Source: Parapristionchus giblindavisi (Eukaryota > Nematoda > Chromadorea > Rhabditida > Diplogasteridae). From it: a DNA stretch of 64,000 nt. Where the stretch lies: contig CALSFV010000078.1 in NCBI GenBank assembly GCA_943737045.1, forward strand, positions 338,001-402,000. The letters run 5' to 3'. Under the pieces are notes generated by a model. That model did no database searches. It worked only from the letters and a program-made list of their open reading frames with translations, and had not been told where the DNA came from. The position numbers and the translations under genes were made by a program. Positions 37,445-49,400 of this stretch are shown piece by piece (within the stretch, counting starts at the first letter, position 1; every line of letters starts with the position of its first letter).

Positions 37445-40400
37445 TTACTTGAGTGCAACTCTTCTTCTCCTTATATAATTACCCAATATTCTTGACTGAA
37501 TATGACATTTCATTGGAGGAATCTTGACTGATACAACACGAATAGAACGATTGAGTGTATTGAAGAGTTCCTCAAATATTATGAGAGTTAAACTATAGTA
37601 ATCATCATAGATCAAAGATCAATATCGTACATTCTGCATTCTTGTAAGTTTCATCATATCTCCTCTATTTTCACTCTTCTCAATTCCATCTGAACAATCT
37701 TGCAAGAAACCATCGTGCAATAACTGAAATAAAATGGAAAGATTGTTGTCGAATTGGTAGATTAGAATAAACCTTGAGCAATCGTTGATCAACCACAGTA
37801 GCATCTCGTTCTCTCACTGATGAATCATAATATTCAACCATCTACAAATGTTTTTACTTTACTATTAATATTTTTTTAAATGATTAAATTGTAAAACAAT
37901 CCTACCTTAAGATATCGTTCAGGTTTCATTCTTTCATGAAACCATTTGGAATGGTTAACAGATCCGAATCCCTTAGTTATTGCAATCATCCATGATCCTT
38001 GTTTGATATCATTCGAACCCTCAGGACGATATGATGGAGTCATACTGTAAACAATTATCGATTGATTACATTATTGAAATGAATGAATCTGAATACGTAC
38101 AGTTTTCCATCAAAGAATGTTTCACATCTGCATTTATCATTCTTGAATTCTTTTTTAGTTGCCAATATTGGCATTAATGGAGTAGACATATTTGATGATA
38201 GAGAGAATGCTCCTGTATACCAATCTGACGATGATGATGATAATGAAAGCTTACAATCACTCTGATGAACATCTTAAAAGAATCACAACATTAATCAAAT
38301 CAATCGATCAATATAGATAGAGTACAGTACCCCTGGGGAGAAGTCCGGAATCGATTAGTTCGCATCGGAACGCTGTCTCAGGATTACGAGGAAGAGCAAT
38401 AATAGGTCGCCAACCATTTTCAAGTGGAATAATCAATGATTGGCGAACGATATCGTAATGAGTATGTCTGAACAATTGACATATTGATTTATTTGGATGA
38501 CATATGTAATCAAATCAAACTGACTTTTCATTAACTTTCAGATTAGTGAAAGAGAATTCTTTCAATTTATCTAAATCCAGTAAAAGGAAGACCTCCTTTG
38601 TAGCACCAGCAAGTTCACAAATACGTAACTCAAGATCAACTATCTGAAGAGGAAAATATAAAAAAATTAAATAAGTTTATTTAAAAAGGAAATAAAAAAT
38701 TGTATTGCAAAACTTGCCTCGGAATCCACAAGGAATTCATTCTTAATAACCTCATAGAATCTACATCCTTTCAGATTTCTATCACTTTGTTGTAAATATT
38801 TGTTCCTTTCTTCTTCAGGAAAATGAACATTCTTGAGATATGGAAGATATGAGGCTGCTTTTCCAACTGTTTCTTCAGCCAGAGCTATCACAAATTTTCG
38901 TTCCTAAAGTTGTGAAAAGGGATTTATTTCCCAAAAAATATCTAAAAACAACATACCGTAACCATGCCACAATCGAACAAAAGATCGCAAAAATCTTCGG
39001 CACTTGCTCCCTTAAAGTTTGATTCAGAAATGAATAACGAGATGAAATGAAATATATTTATAAATAGAGAAGGAACCTTGAATTGGTCTTCATATTCAAC
39101 TCTCAACATAGCTCCGAGAGTATCTCCATCCATACAATATCGATCGGCTATCTATACATAATACAATACTACTTTACAAATGAAAAGAATTAATGAAAAT
39201 CTTCTCAATCCTTACTTTTCAATTCTAGAATTAATTCTTAGTGCTTACCTTTTTAATTATTTTTTCATTCGGATAATTCTTGACATCTTCAGGGAACATT
39301 TCAATCAATTCATTGATATTGACCTCCAAATATCTCATATCAATCAATAATTATTATAGATAATACCAACCATGATTGCCTTGATCTCAATCATATTCAA
39401 CATTTGTTGTTCAACAAATGAATCAATTCTTACATCAGAAGGAGTACCACAACAATCTCGTCCACTTTATATTATTCATTAATATAAACATTTAAGGAAT
39501 AATGAACATACACATGAACAACTAGAATATTCTGTTGTATTCTCAATAATCTCTCATATAATTCTCCCTTTGCATGTAACAATGATGTTCTCGCACGATG
39601 ATCCTTCTTACCCATCATCTGAGCCACTCCTCTACAAAATCAATCGATAATACATCAACTACAGTACGATAGAATGGACAGACCTATAGTACAGTATCGC
39701 TGGCATTGTTGAGAAGGGTTCGTGAGTATGAATATCAAGGAGATTCTTAGCCATATTGTAGTCAGAGATAATAAGATGACCACCGATAACAGAACACATA
39801 GGAGTATTTCTGATCCATTTAAACATCTTAATACATGAGTATATCATTATATCATATAATCATCAATGAATATCTCTTATTCTTTAACTCATTTATTATA
39901 TATTGTTTACTTCATCTGTTTATTATGACTATAAGCAGGACACAATAAAGATACATACATCTCCATGAGGATCCGTAGGATGAAGTTGAATGAATGATTC
40001 CAATTCAGATGATATATCAAAGAGTGATGATGAAATACTATTATCATAAAGAATAGAAACAAGATCATTCATATGTTTATCTCTCCATAATGATACATTG
40101 TAGAGGAAAGCATGTTGAATATCTTCTCGTATGCACTATAATCAATCAATATATCCAATATCTAATCAATACTGCCACTAAGGATACGGTAGATATAAAT
40201 GACATGAACGAATGATAAATTCTATGAATAAGAATCATTTGGAATCATCTCAAAGAAGGATGTATATCACTATTTATCTAATCAATTAAAACAATTAACT
40301 CCTTATTCATACAACAATAAATATTTATTATATTTATTTAAATAAATAAATGACCAACCGCTAAATTCTTCTTCTTCTTAATATTATCTCCAATGTTTTT

Positions 40401-43400
40401 CAATGCTTCCTTAATCTTTGATTCAATGATGGATTCAACTTTATCGTTCCATTCATTTACTCCTTTTCCTCTTATCTCTCTCGAATTGATCAATATTTCT
40501 CTTAATGTCGTTCCAATCCACTTAGTTCCATCATGAATCTACAAAGAACATCTATCATACGGATATATATATCATCGATTATTGATTACCTTATCAATAT
40601 TCATCTCCACTAATGGAGCATTTATAATAGATCCAAATGGACGTGCATATGCATAAGCTTTCTTCTCTAATTCCAAATAATCAATACATTCAAATCCAAC
40701 AATGATACTCAGTTGAGATTCTCAAATATCCATGGGATTATCGATTAGTTGTAGATCATGATTAGTACCCGATTGATTATGATTCCACCTCATAAATGAA
40801 GTTTTTGTTGTGAGGACAACTTTATTCTTATCTCCTCCAATGATTCCTTTGAGTTCTTCAGATGAATTAACAATAGGTATAGAGGGAAAGAAATCGATAA
40901 GACTCTTCTTCAATTCATCCATTATAGGATGAGATGGACATATCACTAATGTTATCTATAATAACAACAACTATACCCAGTATTTTATCCATTTATATTA
41001 AACAGAGAACAAATATCTCATCAATTGCCCCATACCAAACGTATCTTCAAATCATTTGGGGTAACGATAGCTCGCATTTAAGAGAGATGGTCGTTAACAC
41101 TCGACCACCCCCGGACACGTGCGCTAGCAATGGGAACTGGGGGTCCATACTTGGGTGTTAGGAGTGTCACCGGCCCTTATTACACAAAACAGCAGAAATT
41201 TCCTGTTTGTGCCCTCAGGCTATTAGAAAAAATAATTTAAGTGCAAAAACGTTTAAAAATCATAATTTCTCAAATTGTTGAGATGAAGTCTAAATATCAT
41301 TTGCGATGCGTCTAGGGTGCACAGAGCTTGCTAATTCACTATTAGCATCGAATGTGCGTTGATTCCTAAACCACTTTTTTGACTTAAAATTTTTGTTTTT
41401 CGGACAAATTATCGCTTGTTGTAGATTGCTGCAAAGATTTCCGACCAGGTATTGTAGCCTAAGCAATTCTGCATTGATTTCACTTAAAACCGGGTTCTTT
41501 CCGTTAGACCATCTTGCCGAAATTTTCGCTCGAATTGCCGTCATCGATGGTTTTCCCGAACAAATGTATTTTCCAAACGTATTTTCCAAACGATTGGTGC
41601 GGAATTGTGGTCTACACAAAGTTTCGAGGTGAGACCAGTAAAATGACACAAGATGCCCATCACTTGGATCAATTTGAAAATTTCGATTTTCATGACCCGG
41701 GGGTCATGGTCCGAAAATTTCAAATTTCTCAAGTTTGAAATGTTTTCATTTATGCGGCTTATTGTCATAGGTCGAAAAGTATGTTACTAAGTACCAAGCC
41801 TGACCGGATTTTGAGCCAAAATTTCACAAAAATCGAAAAAACATGACCGGATTTTGAGCCCAAATTTCACAAAAAATGAAAACCCTGACCGGATTTTAAG
41901 CCAAATTTGCCAAAAATCGAAAAACCTGACCGGATTTTGAAAACCGATAACCTAGCTATTCGACCTATGCTTATTGTGAAGTATTGATGATGTGAATAAT
42001 ATTCATCCAATGCTCAATGGCTGATCTATCCTTTCAACCATTTTTTTGAAAATTTTCATTCTGATTGCGTGCGAAAAATCAGAATTGTGTTTGAATCAGT
42101 TTCCAACTTGCTTTCTGTAACATTCTGTCATAGTACTTTACAATATACATAATCAATATGAAAATTGTTTATTTTCGAAAATTAATTTTTTTTGCCATGA
42201 CCCCGGGATCATGGAAATCGATTTTTCAAAAGTGAGCCAAATGCCGGGATTTCAGTTCTACTATGTTTACTCATCGTGAAACTTCACATTGTCATTGTCA
42301 TTTGCTCATTGTCGCAGCATTCGAGTCGACAAACTGCAATATTTCAAAAATTTACCGTGAAAGTAGGTACTCAAATTTAATTTTCTGAATTTTCGAAAAT
42401 AAACAATTTTCATATTGATTATGTATATTGTAAAGTACTATGACAGAATGTTACAGAAAGAAGTTGGAAACTGATTCAAACACAATTCTGATTTTTCGCA
42501 CGCAATCAGAATGAAAATTTTCAAAAAAATGGTTGAAAGGATAGATCAGCCATTGAGCATTGGATGAATATTATTCACATCATCAATACTTCACAATAAG
42601 CCGCATAAATGAAAACATTTCAAACTTGAGAAATTTTGAAATTTTCAGACCATGACCCCCGGATCATGAAAATCGAAATTTTCAAGTTGATCCATGTGAT
42701 GGGCTTCTTGTGTCATTTTACTTGTCTCACCTCTAAACTTTGTGTAGACCACAATTCCGCACCAATCGTTTGGAAAATACGTTTGGAAAATACATTTGTT
42801 CGGGAAAACCATCGATGACGGAAATTCGAGCGAAAATTTCGGCAAGATGGTCTAACGGGAAGAACTCGGTTTTAAGTTAAATCAATGCAGAATTGCTTAG
42901 GCTACAATACCTGGTCGGAAATCTTTGCAGCAATCTACAACAAGCGATAATTTGTCCGAAAAAACAAAAATTTTAAGTAAAAAAAGTGGTTTAGGAATCA
43001 ACGCACATTCGATGCTAATAGTGAATTAGCAAGCTCTGTGTACCCTAGACGCATCGCAAATGATATTTGGAATTTATCTCAACAATTTGAGAAATTATGA
43101 TTTTTAAACGTTTTTGCACTTAAATTAATTTTTCTAATAGCCTGAGGGCACAAACAGGAAATTTCTCCTGTTTTGTGTAATAAGTGCCGGTGACACTCCT
43201 AACACCCAAGTATGGACCCCCAGTTCCCATTGCTAGCGCACGTGTCCAGGCGTGGTCGAATATGATCGAGTCTTAGAGAACATGCCTCTTAAACGTGCAG
43301 CATATGGGCTGGCGTTACCCCAAATGTGTGCAACCGATTTGGACATACGTCGCTATTAGACAAAATAATATATTCTCAGTGTATTATAATCGTCAACATT

Positions 43401-46400
43401 ATATGATAAAATTACATCTTCCTCTCCAATCGTTATTATATATTTTTCAAATTATCTTTATTCCACATTCAGTGCCACTTACATTATTCAAAGGTTCCTT
43501 CATCCAAATATCAATCTGCCTCTTTACAAATTCAATCCATCCATTTATTGAAAATTGACAAGTATAAGCATCAATTGGTTGACATCTATCAAATCTAATC
43601 AATACATCATTACAACTATTCATTTGATCCATTAATTCAGTTATTCTATGTCCACTTGATGGTATCACTCCCAGTACACGATCGTATCCCTTCAAACAAC
43701 ACATGTTGCTAACATATCTATTAGACAATGTACATTCAATATCAAAGTGATATGAAGATACCAGAGTAGTCTTTATTCTAGTTCCAATATCTCAACTATC
43801 AATATAAATACCTTGAGATAGTGTTGTGGTCTTGAGAATAGAATAGGAATATGGAATGGAGATAGAGAAAGACCATGACGAAGTTCAAGAAATTGTTGAA
43901 GACAAAGTGTACGAGAATATTCAGAAGACAATACCACGACCAGATTGAGACCACTTCCGCTAAAAATGATTACTATTTAAGGTAATTATCTTAAAATATA
44001 AAAATATAACAGAGATGAACTTACCGATGAATGTCAAAGTGTAGTTCATAATGAACTCCAACGATCATTTCTTTAGCTCTTCTTGCACTCTCTATCAATT
44101 CATTCAAATGACGATTACACCAATCATAAAGATTAGAATCCAACTGAAACCAAACTATCATTTATGAAAATAGGCTAATATACGAAAATAATGATAAAAA
44201 TGAACATGTGCGAGAGGAGGAGAAGGCTGATTCTCAATTGCATCTTTATTAGATACTCCATAGAGGGCAAAATTCACAGCAGCCTTGACAGAAGAATGTG
44301 ATGCAGTTGTAGCAACTTGCATCTTTAACATGAATCAATCAATAATATTCATCAATCAATAAATATATAACCTGTTTATATATGAATACGAGTAGATCAT
44401 CAATTGATAGTTCTTGATTCATTATCGATTTTCTTTTATCCATTCCTCCAGATAGAGCATTCAATGTATCAGTGAGGAAGGCACACTCTTGCTTTCTTCT
44501 CTTCAGATTCTCAAAATTAAATAATTATACTACTATTATTATATTGCTGGATACGGGATATTTATTCGATCCAATCATCTCCATTTCAATTCGATCTTTC
44601 TCAAATCTTTCCAATGTACCAACAACGATATCACTAGCGTACACATCTACAAATACTTTTGTTACGATGAATAATATAGTACAACAATGAATACCTCGTT
44701 CATCTTCATTCTGATCAATCGATATATCCATCTCTTCAAATAACTTTGAATGTTTCACAACAAATTGTCTAGCATACTGAGGAGATGGTACAATCATATC
44801 GATCTTATATGATTTTTTCTGCTTTTTATACGAGTGACACTGTAATGAAAGAAGTGGATAAAAATGAGAGTAGTACAGATCGAATACCATTATCATCAAA
44901 GCGATAGTTGTTGCGTTGATTATATCTTTGTCAGGAATCTGAATTGATATTTTATTGAAAAGGAAATCAATCGATAATTCACTTCAATGAATGTATTCCT
45001 CTTTGTGTAGTTGAGCATAGAAGCAGCAAAAGTGGATCGATAATCGTTTTGATGAATCAGACTATCACCACCTTTCCATACTCCACATTTCTAAAGAATA
45101 TAAAAACTATACTTCAAATACGAGATATGAAAATAACTATTCCTAGTCAATAAATTGGATATATCTACATCAACTATTATAGATATATCCAATTTACTTG
45201 GCATTTTCTTTTTTTTTTCAAAAAAATATAAGTGAGATACTGTAAAATATTATTATTTTAAAGATGCAATCTATGACTTACGACAAATATTTCATCTGCA
45301 GATGTCGAAGGGAATTCCTTGGGCCAATGATCTCCATAAGTGATCGAACATCCAATGTAATCAATAGACTTCGCTATTTCATTAACATAATGAGAAGGAC
45401 CAACTACCATAACCTTCAAAGAATATCTATTTCCTCCATCCTCATTCCAAGCTACAATCTATCATTAAAGAACAACATGTGAGTATGTGGTCGGAGCAAA
45501 AAAAAGTTAGCTTAGAGCATTTATAAATCTCAATATTAAAAAAAACAATCAAGCAGCTATCTTTTAAAAGTTTCAAATATCATATACAAAGGAAATCGAT
45601 ATACTTTCAATTTGCCAGCCTTTCTGAGTAGAGGAGGCTTAATATCTTCTATTCGACTAATCAATTCAGGCCATTTAGATGGATATCGAGATAGTATAAT
45701 ATCATTAGCATCATTCGAAAGACATCCAATTATGGCTACCTGTTATTAACTTATCCATTATTAATTAACCAGATTACTGGAAGACATGTACGATTGACAA
45801 ACAAATAATCCCCGATATATTGTGGGTAAATCGATCGATTTTTAATTTTGGGGCTGAACTGTAGATTCCTCCATGTCGATCCTACAACTCGACAGAACAA
45901 TTTTTCCAGATCATTCTACTAACCGTCCAAAGGTAGAAGAGAGCTTAAAACGCGTTCTCCGTAAGAGCGGAGGGGGCATGGCACAACGTTTCAAAATCAT
46001 CCTACGTGACTCACATTTGATGGTTGGAGTCCCTAGGGGCTGTATACAATTCAGCCAAAAAGTTGACCCAAATTATCGATTTTTGATCTACCAAAAGTCG
46101 AAAAACAAAAGTGTGAATTTCATATCATGTTATATACCATTCGATGGAGGATCAAACGTTATATAAGAATACCCAGTTTCATAAGTTTTCATAACTTCGT
46201 GTTCGAGAAATTACCGATTTTCCAATTTTTGACAAGGTTTTTTTTTGTTTTGATCTCATCGCTTACTATGTTACTCTTATTTCCCATTCCTGGATCTTTG
46301 ATATGTTATGTAGAAATGAATGGGCTATCCGAATATCACACTTATTTGAACATCCTGCGTGACAGTAATAGTGATATTTACTGAAATCTAAGCCCAAATT

Positions 46401-49400
46401 AACGCCCAAACGCCGACGCAGGTTCGAATCCGGGTCCCGGCTTAGATTTTTGCAAATTTTTTTCCGGCCCAAATTAGACTTTAAATTATATTTTCATGCG
46501 TTTTAATGTATTTTCACTGGTTCATTGTACGAAATAGCCAAAAACATTATAAGAAATACTAAAAAATCGTATAACTGATATACAGTATCGGTAAAGTCAT
46601 GGAACGCTTTTTTCTCTTTTTGTAATTTTACATACAGGAAAGCAATCAAGCTAATCTTGTGAGTACACATAATTTATCAAAGATTATAACCATGGCGTAT
46701 TGGTTTCATTAAATTAGCTCACCGTTTCGTAGTGATAACGCAATCCAAGTACACTTTTTGAAAATTTATCGTTCTTTAGTGAAAAGTCCAGTTCTTCGGA
46801 AACATCGTGAGAGTGAAGACATCCACTATGGCAGCACATGCAAACATATCGCAATCAGGGGTGTTTTCTGCAGCTTGAAATCAGGGTCAGCGTCATTCCG
46901 ATCAGGGGTATGTGGCAACTGAGTTACCGATTGCCGAAATTGTAGACTTTTTATTGCCGAAATTGGTTGCCGACAATAAAGGCAAATTTCCGAAAAAAAT
47001 CAAACATAAAATAATCTAAAAAGGTCAGATAAACACAAGTTTTACCTACAATATCTTTTACATAATTTGGTATTTGGTGTATTAAAAGGATTTATCGCGT
47101 TGCTTTGAGAATATTGAGAATAAGAATTGGTGTTAGTTAGCCTATGCGTTTTCTACAGAAAGTCTACATTTTTTCCACTGCACAGGAGATTGATTCATTC
47201 TTTCATTATTTATTTATCGTACACCACAAGGGTGTTTCAACAAGTACAAAGTGTTCGATTGCAAGAAAATATATGAAATCAAAAATTATTAAAAGAGAGT
47301 GAGGGCGTGGAGATGGAGGGGGGTGAGAGATCAATTGATCACGCCATTTTCTACAGATAGACCAATACTGTCACAAATGCACCATACCCGCTTATCTCAG
47401 TAGTAGCCTACGAAGCATATAATTTGCCCATCCGGATCAGCGGAAGCAGCACAACAATTTGCGAGGGCGGAAATCATTCTTAAGGGTGAAGGCGAATTTC
47501 GAATGATCATTTATTTATTTATTTATTTATTTATTTATCATACATCCAATAAAGATGTGACAAAATCATGCAAATCTCTTGCATCTCACTTGTGCAAGTG
47601 ACAAGAAATATGCAAAAAAGTGAGCCGACATCGACCCCTTAGTGCAATGGTAACTCTTCTGACTAGATAGCGTATGTTCGCGGGTTCGAATCCTATTGCC
47701 GAACTTTAATATTCAAAAATCGCGCCTTTGACTGCGATTGTGTGCATGATTCACTCATGATTCTAACGATCAATAAGCTGAATTAGCATGAACCCACGAC
47801 CATTTTCAATTGCTACTGTTCAACTAGAAGAATATTCTACTTATATGTGCATAAGTAACACAAATTATTGATATTTCATTCGTTGTTGCAATTAATTCTT
47901 GTCATTGTTTTCGTTTGATAACGATTTTTTGATAAGTGCTATACATAAAAAATATAATTAGTACATTTTAAAGGGAGCGAAACCTTTGTCAACGGCCTCT
48001 TCAAGGGTCTACGCTCTCTCGTTGTTAGAGGACAGAGAAATAGTGTGCGCAATTAAGAAACCATTGAGAGAGGTCATTCTCCCTTTAAGTTCAAAGTTTC
48101 CGAAATTGCAGGCAATTGCCAAATTTTTTATTTTCTGGTTGCCAAAAAACCGTTGCCGCACACCCCTGATTGCGATATGTTTGCATGTGCTGCCATAGTG
48201 GATGTCTTCACTCTCACGATGTTTCCGAAGAACTGGACTTTTCACTAAAGAACGATAAATTTTCAAAAAGTGCACTTGGATTGTGTTATCACTACGAAAC
48301 GGTGAGCTAATTTAATGAAACCAATACGTCATGGTTATAATCTTTGATAAATTATGTGTATTGACTCAAAAGATTAGCTTGATTGCTTTCCTGTATGTAA
48401 AATTACAAAAAGCGAAAAAGCGTTCCATGACTTTAAAGATACTGTATATCAGTTATACGATTTTTTAAGTATTTGTGATAATGTTTTTGACTATTTCGTA
48501 CAATGAACCAGTGAAAATACATTAAAACGCATGAAAATATAATTTAAAGTCTAATTTGGGCCGGAAAAAAATTTGCAAAAATCTAAGCCGGGACCCGGAT
48601 TCGAACCTGCGTCGGCGTTTGGGCGTTAATTTGGGCTTAGATTTCAGTAAATATCACTATGACTGTCACGCAGGATGTTCAAATAAGGGTGATAAGACGT
48701 TTCAGAAATTTCACTTCGGAAAAGGACACTTCAGAAACTAATTTTCAGAAAAGGACGTTTCAGAAATTGGCACTTCAGAAATTCCAACTCAAAAAAGGAC
48801 GTTTCAGAAATTATTTTTCAGAAATTCCAACTCAGAAAAGGACGTTTCAGAAAATTCGCAGTACGGTTTGTAGCTTTAAACTGCAGAGAAGATCGCTTAG
48901 AATAAATTTGGTAGCATTCAATTACAACGAGAACATTTTCTGAAACGTCCTTTTCTGAGTTGGAATTTCTGAAGTGCCAATTTCTGAAACGTCCTTTTCT
49001 GAGTTGGAATTTATAATATACTTTATGCGGTGCGAAAGTAAAGTATTTCTGAAAAAAAATTTCTGAAACGTCCTTTTCTGGAAAATCATATCTAAAGTGA
49101 AAATTTCTGAAACGTCCTTTTCTGAAGAGGATTTTCTCAAATAGCACTTTCTGAAGTGAAATTTCTGAAACGTCTTATCACCCAAATAAGTGTGATATTC
49201 GGATAGCCCATTCATTTCTACATAACATATCAAAGATCCAGGAATGGGAAATAAGAGTAACATAGTAAGCGATGAGATCAAACAAAAAAACCTTGTCAAA
49301 AATTGGAAAATCGGTAATTTCTCGAACACGAAGTTATGAAAACTTATGAAACTGGGTATTATTATATAACGTTTGATCCTCCATCGAATGGTATATAACA

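Noticed and set aside
41290..42845. Paired ORFs on palindrome arms (about 60-119 aa) as a transposase
   Set aside because: No catalytic motif, present in both arms with stops, and no similarity I recognise.
47625..47708. Functional tRNA gene
   Set aside because: A and B boxes are present, but the acceptor and anticodon stems do not pair.
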